The position numbers and the translations under genes are program-made. The notes under the pieces are model-generated. The model was not told the DNA's origin. It searched no databases and saw only the letters and a program-made list of their open reading frames with translations. A stretch of 17,343 nucleotides of DNA from Globomyces pollinis-pini (taxonomy: Eukaryota > Chytridiomycota > Chytridiomycetes > Rhizophydiales > Globomycetaceae). The stretch spans positions 1 to 17,343 of the forward strand of contig MU621434.1 of the NCBI GenBank assembly GCA_025399215.1, read 5' to 3'. Positions 8,281 to 16,134 of this stretch are shown piece after piece (positions within the stretch are counted from its first letter, which is position 1; the number at the start of each line of letters is the position of its first letter).

Positions 8281-8566
8281 TTTAGTAAAAAAGGAAGAAA
8301 TGAAAGAGGAACACAAAACAAGATGGACACTAAACTAGAAGATTAAGGACTATAATTTATGATGTTAAATTCAGAAGATCCAAAGTAATCGACGGTAATT
8401 TAAACACATTATGGAAACACAACAACAATGTCCAAACAATCCCACAGATCAATCTCTTGATCCTTGCATTAATAACAGACTAACTAATATGAATCGCAAC
8501 TCATTGTGTGTCTTCATTCGTAACAGATTTTAACAGTGCCCTTCATTTTCTTCTTTTTTTAATTCA
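8281..8566. promoter_or_regulatory. Divergent promoter between the two RRM paralogs
   Basis: This 286-nt interval separates the two head-to-head start codons. The plus side has a possible alternative start at 8410 (METQQQ...), which shares the frame of the 8567 start but meets a TAA. Using it would need an extra intron near 8500-8550 whose ends I cannot fix. A pyrimidine tract followed by AATGCAG ends right at the 8567 ATG, so an acceptor there is conceivable. Confidence 0.4.
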
Positions 8567-9804
8567 ATGCAGATTGAAACTGTATCCCCTTCAAGAAGAT
8601 CCTTATCCCCGCTTAAAGATAGACGGAATTCCGTTGATTCTCAGAAAAAAGCATCAAAGCTGGTCTCTAATAGAGTTTATGTTGGAAATCTAAGCTACCA
8701 AGTTGGTTGGGTATTCTATCCTTTCTCTCACTCTACTAGCAAGACTTGAAGGATTACATGAGAAAAGTTGGTACCGTCACTCATGCCGATGTGCTGGTAT
8801 TATTGTTGATTATGCTCTAACCTTTATAGTCGAATCGTGAAGGAAGATCAAAGGTTGGTTGGATATGGTGTGGTTGATTGCGATAAGGGTTGTGGAATTG
8901 TTGAATACGAAACTGCTGAGGAAGCTCAAAAAGCTATTGATCAATTGTCAGAAACTGATTTAATGGGAAGAACTATCTTTGTCAGAGAAGTAATTCCCTA
9001 AAAATAACATCTAGGATCGTGAAGCTACTGGAAGAAGAGATCATGACAGAGACCGTAGAGATAGGGATCGTCGTGTTCGAGATGACGATCGTCGCGATAG
9101 AGATCATCGTTCGTCTCGAAATGAAGACTTGACTGGTCGTTCTCTCTTTATTGGAAATGTAAATCGACTGTGTATGTTAAATCATAGCTTCCATATTCTG
9201 TCTCATGGCAAGATCTCAAAGATCGGTTTAGAGATTGGTATGTTCCTATTACTTGTCTGTTGAATCAACCTATTGATTCTGGAACTTTTATTTTTTGAAT
9301 CAGTTTGGATCATGTATTTTATCAACAATTTTTTCAATACTTGCGGAACAATCTCATTTTTATAGTGGCCGTGTGGTTAGAGCAGACGTAATGATGTCTG
9401 ATGGAAGATCAAAAGGAATGGGCTTGGTCGTATTCGAGAACGAAAGCGATGCTCGTCGCGCAATTGGTAAGTAACTTTATAATATCTCGAGTTTTTGAAT
9501 AACGCATTTATATATCACCATCATTAACATTGCAGATGAATTTGACAATTACGAATGGCAAGGTCGTAGAATCGAAGTTAGGGAGGTATGTGATGAAACA
9601 CTAACGCGATCATAATAGGATCGCTTTGCTAGCAATTCTTCATCAAATCGGTATGACCGTCGTGACCGAGATGATCGTGGCCGAAGCCGAAGAGATCGAT
9701 CCAGATCCCGAAGCCGTGATCGCCGGTCCCGTTCATACTCCCGCTCCCGCTCTCGAAATCGATCGTATTCACGATCAAGAAGCCCGTCTCGAGAAAGACG
9801 TTAA
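8567..9804 (+). CDS. SR-type RNA-binding protein with two RRMs and RS tail, Gbp2/Hrb1-like, long paralog
   Basis: Nine exons (8567-8710, 8740-8796, 8830-8853, 8888-8989, 9015-9158, 9188-9237, 9366-9466, 9536-9585, 9619-9804) encode 285 residues. A 32-residue N-terminus with SPSRRSLSPLKDRR looks like an RS-kinase target. RRM1 covers about 37-109 (RVYVGNLSY, SKGCGIVEYE). A linker rich in Arg-Asp (about 110-152) leads to RRM2 (about 153-224; SLFIGNLPYSVSWQDLKDRF, SKGMGLVVFE). The tail is a classic RS domain (RSRSRSRDRRSRSYSRS ... SPSRERR). Such proteins couple transcription, splicing and mRNA export. Most introns are 25-34 nt, but two are 128 nt (9238-9365) and 69 nt (9467-9535), where the paralog has 28 and 25 nt. 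The start is the least certain part; METQQQ at 8410 is an alternative. Confidence 0.92.
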
Positions 9805-9912
9805 CATTTTGGACTTTGAAATAAATATGGTATATTTGTCATAGATCAACATCAAGCGTTTATTTAGGTTTGAGTGATTAAATTAGTAGTTAAAGAGTTG
9901 ATCATTTCTACA

Positions 9913-11405
9913 TCAATAAACTTCAGCCCAGAGTAATGGGAACAAGATATCACAAGCTTTAGACAACACAAAAAAAGATCTGACGAAATTCCACGGAATG
10001 AGATATACAGGGCCACGGAAAGTAATCAAAAACATACTATATACGGCCACAGCAAAGAAATGACCAATTAGTGTAGCAGGTTGAGGCAAGATCCTTACTA
10101 TTAACCGAAACAAAACCATACCCTGCCAATAGTTTAACTGGAGTACTCGCACATCGACCACCTAATAGAAAGTATTCAAAACAAGCATTTTGTAATTCCA
10201 TCAAATCAGCATCTACAAATTATCAACATCTGCAACTAACCATCATTTGCCGAAAATAATCCATAAAGGGCATTGGCCAAGATATTGATTACTGAAGATA
10301 AAGTTTTACGTTTCCTACTAAACTGTGCTAATTGTGTAGAGACTTTCCCAACATCAGACAGATCGTCTAGAGGGGATAACAGATTGGTTAGATGAATAAC
10401 ATCCCAAAATGCTACAGTCATACCGCCTAAACACTTTAGAATGTTCAATTAATACCTCCTGTCAAAGGGTGACGCATATTTTGAGCATCACCCACTAAAA
10501 CAAGTCCTCGATGGATATTATTACCACCAGGAAGCCATGAACAATCCATTCCCCTAAGATATGAATGGTGTTTATATAATACCTCAGTTTTTCCGTTTCT
10601 AACGCTTTATAAAACGATGGTTGGATAGATTGAGGTAATTGTGGTCCTATCCAAGTCTTCATATACTCCATCTTATCCATCCCCAATGACTCATTAAATC
10701 CATGAGGGATATCCACCAAGATTCTAGTATCATGTGTCCCAATCTGATACAAGAGAATGGGAGATGGTTTGGCAAGTATAACATGACCATGGTATGTATA
10801 TGGCAAATCGCAATCCTTTAATATAAACCTAGGGAATAAGCCATCAGTGTATACCCGACGAATTGTGAATTTGCTTTTGGAGTTGTAGGAATAAACTGCT
10901 TGCGGAAATTTGAACGACATCCATCAGCAACAATCACTAGATCAGCGAATATATTATAGATAGTCTTGTCTGAGTTGGACTTGACTTTAACACCAATATA
11001 TTGTTCTGAAGAGACACATTTGATTAAATCCACCACAGTAGCTTCAATACAGGACACATTCGTAGATTTGACTTTTTGTCGTAGATTATTGATGAATTTA
11101 CCATGATGGAATGAGTATCCTCTCTTACCATTTGGATATTCTAAAGGCACTTGACTAGTGTCCTTAAAGACAGCATAACCATGGACATCAATAGCATCCA
11201 TATCGCCTAGACATTCAGATAGTCCTAGAGTTTCTAGAGCCTGGACTCCTCCTGGCTGTAACAATTCCCCAACAATTCTGTTGGGCTCTCTCCAATCTCT
11301 TTCCACCAATGCAACCCGTCGACCTTGTTTGGATAATTCAAAGGCTGCTGCTGTCCCTGCAACTCCTGCTCCCACTACTACTACGTCGTAATCGCCTTCA
11401 ATCAT
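9913..11405 (-). CDS. ERG1: Squalene monooxygenase (squalene epoxidase), sterol biosynthesis
   Basis: This ER-membrane flavoprotein converts squalene to 2,3-oxidosqualene, the committed oxygen-requiring step of ergosterol/sterol synthesis. Exons 11405-10855, 10828-10583, 10553-10456, 10426-10241, 10212-10122 and 10093-9913 (introns 26-29 nt) encode 450 residues, slightly short of yeast Erg1 (about 496). The FAD-binding motif VVVGAGVAGTAAA is at residues 8-20, with GELLQPGG after it. The DG motif is VIVADGCRSNFRK. PSPILLYQIGTHDTRILVDIP is typical of the family. The second FAD motif is GDAQNMRHPLTGGGMTVA near residue 287. Hydrophobic C-terminal helices (LIGHFFAVAVYSMFLI, SKACDILFPLLWAE) fit monotopic membrane insertion. 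The N-terminus starts directly at the FAD fold with no leading membrane segment. It converges on the long RRM gene with a 108-nt gap. Confidence 0.95.
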
Positions 11406-11721
11406 TGCTGATTCGAAATTTTATTATGAAAAAGCAAAATGGTGAAAATTCGATTTGTATCGGTGTTGTTCATCCCAATATCTGTGTATTCATGTGATTT
11501 TATAAAATTATTGTTAGTAAGAGTGAGATTAAGCTTCCCGTTGTGTACGTGGCGATCTATGTTATGCTTTCATTCAATCGATCGTGAAAGAACCAGATCT
11601 ATATTACGCAAGATCATTCATTCTTTCCTATGAATGATTCATTATACATCACTATGATAGTTTTCAGTACGTTTTGGTTTCATTATTTATTAGTTCATCA
11701 TTAAGCACTGTGACGATCACT
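11406..11721. other. Intergenic: LEO1 3' end and squalene monooxygenase promoter
   Basis: Both flanking genes read leftwards. The only structure I see is a perfect 9-bp inverted repeat, ATCATTCAT (11613-11621) and ATGAATGAT (11630-11638), with an 8-nt T-rich loop. It lies about 85 nt beyond the LEO1 stop, where it could mark the transcript end, and about 210-235 nt upstream of the next start. No sterol-regulatory motif was obvious to me. Confidence 0.4.
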
Positions 11722-13113
11722 TTACTCATCATCGTCACTATCCTCAATAACCCGTAATCGCTTGGCTGGTTTCGCCGGTTCTTTTTCACGTTCAGATTCT
11801 CGATTATGCTTCCGTTCTCTCTCTGTATCTCTTCTTCGGTCTTCATGTTCATCGTCTGTATAATCTGGCTCCTCTTCCTCCGAATAATCCTCTTCATAAC
11901 CACGCTTCGCTTGCATCAATCTATCATTACGATCGTCTTCGTAATCATCATCTTCTTCGACAACTTCGAATTAGTTGAAACACTAAGTTACTAAAGCCAT
12001 CATCCTGATAGCGATCTCCCGGTTGGTCTGAATATCGACTGTTACGGTTGTAGCTATTTAGAAATCAAAATTCAAATCATGTACCGACTTTCACGTGGAT
12101 ATTCAATCTCTTGTTCCAACATTGACCGCCTTTTGTTTTCGAGTTTTCTTCTTGCCTTCAACTTTTCACTCTCAAGCTGATCGAATGGTAAAATATAAAC
12201 AAATTAAATACTTTTTCGGCCTTCCTTGCAATTTCTTCTGGATCTTCATTGATAATATACTGTTTAGTTCGTTTTCCTTTTCTATTCAGCTTCGACACTT
12301 GTGTCATCATCAATTTATGTGAGACTGCAGAAGTTGAGCTTGGAGTAAATGACATAAATTGACTCAATCTGAGAATAAATGAAAAATTGTTAATGATACC
12401 TTGCTTGAGTTTGCAAAAAACCTTCATCAGGATGTTGAAAGGTTAAAAATTGATTTCGGTCTTTAATATCTGTTGTAGTAACATCAAATGATTCGTCACC
12501 CACAAGCAGAGAGAATGAACCATCAGACCTTGACATGTTAGTCATTAAAGTTGTACCATCTCACAACTCTTGCATTTGATTCATTTTCATTCAATCCGTG
12601 CCTCCAACGAACAGTTGTTTTGATCACTCTTTCTTCTTCATCTTGTGGAATGAAAGTTTCTGGATCAAATGGTTTTGATTCAATGTTGAGAAATTTGGGG
12701 ATTTTCAATAAAAACAACTTTACGTTAGCTAAAAAATATACCTATTATACAATTAAAATTAAGATGCTCACCTAATATTCAATCAATCGAGCTTTAAATT
12801 ACATTTGAATTATCTTTAGGACCAAGAATATTTGGTAACTCTGCTCTATCATATGTGTATTCATGATCATCCCGTTGTTCCTCAAAAAGATCCTGATGAT
12901 TTTCGTCTACTTCATCTGCATAGGTAGCTGGTTCATTCTGCGTTACTTGTTCATCATCATCAAAATCTCCGAATAATTCTTCATCCAAATCTGGGGCTTG
13001 TGGTCCATTATCTGTCGATACTGATTGTTATACTGCTGATAAATACCTTGGTTATGAATGGATTCCTGATCCGAATCATCTCCAAACAAATTCTCATCCG
13101 ATTCTCCGTCCAT
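11722..13113 (-). CDS. LEO1: RNA polymerase II-associated Paf1 complex subunit Leo1
   Basis: Leo1 is part of the nuclear Paf1 complex that travels with RNA polymerase II and promotes histone modification during elongation. Exons 13113-13047, 13020-12803, 12717-12557, 12528-12400, 12368-12212, 12176-12085, 12053-11992 and 11963-11722 encode 375 residues. The acidic N-terminus (MDGESDENLFGDDSD, LFGDFDDDE) is typical. The conserved Leo1 core has LFLLKIPKFLNIESKPFDP, TTVRWRHG, ESNARVVRWSDGSFSLLVGDESFDV and SKLNRKGKRTKQYIINEDPEE. A charged, probably coiled segment (KLESEKLKARRKLENKRR) and an acidic tail ending IEDSDDDE follow. One intron is a three-unit array; the other six are 26-35 nt. Human and yeast proteins are longer, mainly in the low-complexity ends. 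Confidence 0.93.
12718..12802 (-). other. Intron array: three head-to-tail minimal introns, 85 nt, in LEO1
   Basis: On the minus strand the units are 12802-12772 (31 nt, GTAATTTAAAG ... ATATTAG), 12771-12742 (30 nt, GTGAGCATC ... ATAATAG) and 12741-12718 (24 nt, GTATATTTT ... GTAAAG, with a CTAAC branch-like box), joined AG|GT. After removal the exons read DNSN-LFLLKIPKFLNIE, matching human Leo1 NDLYFVKLPNFLSVE position for position. Retaining only the third unit keeps frame but inserts eight residues inside this conserved strand. Confidence 0.8.
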
Positions 13114-13233
13114 CTTGAATTGAAGGATTTTTTTTTGAACTTTTCAATGAAAAACAGATAGCTAGACTCAAGTGGGACAATTGCTTACAAGAAATTATTA
13201 ATGAGGAATAATCGACATCGATTTCGTTTGACA

Positions 13234-14002
13234 TCATAATCCCGTTTTATTAATACTGGAAGGCTTCTGAGGAGTACTTAGAATGATGCTTTGAATGGAT
13301 AACAAAGGGATAATTGTGACAAACAAGCTCCAAAGACCATTAGAAAAGAAGTTTCCTGTATTGGAAGTATACATGATTGCCCCTGCAAAATAGCCAGTAG
13401 AAGATAGGAATGTCCAATAAGTTGGTAGCAAAAGAACCAGAACTTGACGAAGTGTTTGACGGCCCTTCGATTGATATGCTACTCTACAACAGAAATATAT
13501 GTCGAAATAGAAAAGATTCATGAGGAACGAGGCAGCAATCAAATTAATTCCTGGCATTGAACTACATAATCAGATATTAAATCAATTACTTTGCAAAACC
13601 GCCGTTAGCTACAATAAGTATGGTTCCAACTACACATGGGATGGTACAAACTGCCAACGATATTTCGTCGATATTTGTGGTCTCTGGTGCGAGAAATCTC
13701 TTTCGTTTATACATTGTAAAGTGATGTAAAGCGTATTCAACAATATTTAATACATAATGTACCAAAATTGCTGTGTTTGCCCCTGAATTTTCCATATCAA
13801 CCATCCTATAGTACAGTATGATCATAGAGCTGTTAATAGTTCGCAATAGTAGTTGAATCCCTATTGTAATCCAGTGAAAGTCAAACTCAAAGTTCACGCA
13901 TACTTCAGTTATGAGATAGCCAATCCACATATATGAAAAAGTTGCTGCTGCTTCGAGAATCTGGTCATCCAGTTTGGTCCATGCGAGAAGTGAATCTGAC
14001 AT
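13234..14002 (-). CDS. Seven-helix membrane protein, copy A, unrecognised family
   Basis: Two exons (14002-13590, 13561-13234; intron 28 nt) encode 246 residues with about seven hydrophobic helices: FSYMWIGYLITEVCV, ITIGIQLLLRTINSSMIILYY, LVHYVLNIVEYALHHF, SLAVCTIPCVVGTILIV, LIAASFLMNLFYFDIYFCC, VLLLPTYWTFLSSTGYFAGAI and WSLFVTIIPLLSIQSIIL. There is no Lys in helix seven, so it is not an opsin-type rhodopsin. It is the most diverged of three tandem copies. The shared features are the phase-2 intron at the same site, the FYFDIYFC-like helix, LPTYWT and the N-terminal D-D residues. I start at MSDSLL rather than the ATG 33 nt upstream, because MSDSLLAW aligns to MGNS...GPW of its neighbours and because the shared promoter motif overlaps the upstream start. 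Function unknown. Confidence 0.75.
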
Positions 14003-14015
14003 AAATAAATTTAAA

Positions 14016-14030
14016 CAAAATTGACGCGAA
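14016..14030 (-). promoter_or_regulatory. Promoter motif TTCGCGTCAATTTTG before copy A
   Basis: The motif differs from that of copy C by one base in fifteen, although the coding regions of A and C are strongly diverged. It starts 28 nt before the chosen ATG. The conservation suggests a functional site near transcription start. Confidence 0.45.
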
Positions 14031-14110
14031 CTCATTCATGTTTTTTAAGATAAATGATTTTAAAAAATATGGTTCTATGTTAGTTTATTTTAAATGTAAT
14101 TGGATCCCTT

Positions 14111-14942
14111 TCATTCTGTAACTCTTGCTCTTCTCGCCGAAGCAATTGTAGTTCTTTTCTTTGAAACTGTATGTTATGGTTTCATTAAAGCTAATCTTAC
14201 AAATGACTGTACGTGTGTTGAAATGTTGCTCTGAATAGCCAACATTGGGAGAATCATACAGGATAGATTCCAGTAAGAATTAGAAAAGAATGTAGCATAG
14301 CCAAATGTGTAAGTCAGCACACCGATTCCATACACCAATGTGTTAAACATGGTCCAATAACATGGTATTAAGATTTTGATACGATCCTTGAATTCTGACT
14401 GACCTTTATACATAGTAGCAACATAGACACAATAGTATATATCAAAATATAAAAGAGAGAGCATGTTTGCCCCAAACACCATATTGCTCCTACTACCCAA
14501 CTACTATAAACGAATATTTTGTACCATTTGGTGTCTGTGAAGACTACACAAAACCACTCTCCAAATGTTGTAAGAAAGGCAAGAACTAATGCAACACGTC
14601 TAAGTAATAAGATTCCGGCTTAATAGTATGCTTTCTTTGATACATTGCTAAATGCTTAGTCAAGTAAACAAATGAATTCAACCCATAATACCACTTCAAC
14701 ATTTGAGTCACACTATCCGTTTCATTTTGTAGTACTAGATTTGCGTATATAATAATGACTAAGCATTTAAAAAAGTTTAGTGGGATGGCAAATGCGACAG
14801 TAATCCATAGTAAATTATACTTGAATCTGGTTACCAACTCAAATGACAGATATCCTACCCATAGAAGTGCATAGAGTGCTGATATCCCCCAAATATAATC
14901 ATCTACCGGATTCCAAGGCCCAGAAGAACTCGAATTTCCCAT
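14111..14942 (-). pseudogene. Seven-helix membrane protein, copy B, probably a decayed copy
   Basis: Close to copy C over its whole length (MGNSSSSGPWNPVDDYIWG; then NMVFGANMLSLLYFDIYYC and DRIKILIPCYWT), but the frame is broken. After PESYYLD the alignment to copy C shows 4 nt missing, giving a TAG at 14588-14586, while the homologous ALVLAFLTTFGEWFCVVFTD continues in another frame. The intron at the family position is recognisable (14524-14501, 24 nt, or a 21-nt variant), and just after it the exon is 1 nt shorter than in C. Near the end, C's KKPKS corresponds to KP followed by TAA (14176-14174), with C-like SKKRTTI beyond it. A 34-nt intron could bypass this last stop. Two frameshifts make pseudogene the best call; assembly error is the alternative. 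Confidence 0.65.
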
Positions 14943-14948
14943 AATGCT

Positions 14949-14963
14949 GTAATAAAACGCGAG
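14949..14963 (-). promoter_or_regulatory. Promoter motif CTCGCGTTTTATTAC before copy B
   Basis: The TCGCGT core begins 20 nt before the copy B ATG. The gap from copy C's stop codon to copy B's ATG is only 46 nt, so promoter and upstream 3' end overlap. The rest of the motif is weaker than in copies A and C, in keeping with decay of this copy. Confidence 0.35.
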
Positions 14964-14988
14964 ATATATTACATATATTATTCTGTAT

Positions 14989-15826
14989 TTATGAAGTTAC
15001 CATTCGGCTTGGTATGGTAGACCTTTTGCTTGGTCTTATTCTTGAAATACTTTTGGGTTTCTTGGATGCACTCAACACAAAAGACTGGACCGACGTTGAT
15101 ATATTGCTTTGAATAGCTACCAGAGGCATTATCATGTAAGACAAATTCCATAAAGCATTTGAATAGAAAGTCGCTGAACCAAACGAAAATTTTAGAACTC
15201 CAACTCCACACGCAAGGGTATTAAAGAGTGTCCAATAGCATGGCAATAAAATCTTGATTCTATCCTTCAACCCTGACTGGTTTTTGTACATTGTAGATAT
15301 GTACACACAATAGTAAACATCAAAGTATACCAGAGAGAGCATATTGGAAGCAAAAACCATATTGGATTCAACTAGCCAACTATAATTAATCGGTGTTGAC
15401 ATACCATTTAGGGTCTGTGAACATTACACAGTATAATTCTCCGTAAGTTGTTATACAAGCCAGTACAACCAATATTAATTCATCCAAATAATATCTTTCT
15501 GGTATTAGTGTGTGCTTTCTTTGATACATTGCTGCGTGTTGTGTCAATGCCACTGCTCCACTCGTAATGTAATACCACTTCAATAGTTGAACAGCACTTT
15601 CTAACTGCATTTGCATTAACAAATAACTGTAAATAACAATTATAAGGCATTTGATGACATTCAATGGAATAGCTATTGCTACTGTTATCCACAACGCATT
15701 GACTTTAAATCTTGCCACCAATTCAACAACAAGATATCCTACCCAGAAAAGCGCATATAATCCAGATATACCCCAAGTATAATCATCAACTGGATTCCAT
15801 GGCCCAGCAGAGTTGGAATTGCCCAT
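14989..15826 (-). CDS. Seven-helix membrane protein, copy C, unrecognised family
   Basis: Two exons (15826-15405, 15379-14989; intron 25 nt, with the intron splitting the codon after FTDPK) encode 270 residues. Predicted helices are GISGLYALFWVGYLVVELV, LWITVAIAIPLNVIKCLIIV, LLKWYYITSGAVALTQHAAM, LILVVLACITTYGELYCVMF, ASNMLSLVYFDVYYCVYIS, LLPCYWTLFNTLACGVGVL and ALWNLSYMIMPLVAIQSNI. A basic, Ser-rich tail (SASKKPKSISRIRPSKRST) is probably cytosolic. The start MGNSNSAG fits an N-myristoylation consensus (Gly2, Ser6), which would place the N-terminus in the cytosol too. Seven helices should put the ends on opposite sides, so either one hydrophobic segment does not cross the membrane or Gly2 is not modified. 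This is the intact reference copy. I recognise no known receptor, rhodopsin or transporter motif. Confidence 0.8.
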
Positions 15827-16134
15827 GTTTGCAAAATAGACGCGAAAATATCTAGAAAATGATACTGTAATTCATTTTTATACAAGATATGTACTATGGT
15901 GATAAAAACTTGAAGAAAAATTAAACTGAGTCCACCTATGATAAACATTCAATCCAAAAATCTTTTTATGTATGATTGTAGTGTAAGGTGGAAGTACAGC
16001 TAACTCTGAACCTTTTGATTCATATTGGTTGGAGTATTCGATATCTTAATTTGATCTCCTAGGTCAAGATCAAAGTGAAGAAAGAAGGTTAAAATTTCTT
16101 GCTCTTACTATATTCTTGTTCATTCATTCAGATT
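15827..16134. other. Divergent region between copy C and the RUS gene
   Basis: This 308-nt head-to-head interval holds the TTCGCGT motif on the copy C side. On the RUS side there is a pyrimidine-rich TTCTTGCTCTTAC stretch and a repeated CATT before the ATG. I see no coding sequence or RNA gene here. Confidence 0.4.
15832..15846 (-). promoter_or_regulatory. Promoter motif TTCGCGTCTATTTTG before copy C
   Basis: The motif begins 20 nt upstream of the ATG and is near-identical to that of copy A. On the opposite strand it reads GACGCGAAAA, containing CGCGAAA, a match to the fungal SBF consensus CRCGAAA. Function is inferred. Confidence 0.45.

Noticed and set aside
9238..9365. Treating the 128-nt intron as another array
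   Set aside because: It contains only one internal AG, followed by TT, so no AG|GT partition exists.
11806..12322. Plus-strand open frames opposite LEO1 (62 and 75 codons)
   Set aside because: They lie antisense to well-supported Leo1 exons and resemble no protein.
14586..14597. A 12-nt intron (GTGTTGCATTAG) explaining the frame break in copy B
   Set aside because: It is far below every other intron here, and its removal does not restore the homologous frame.
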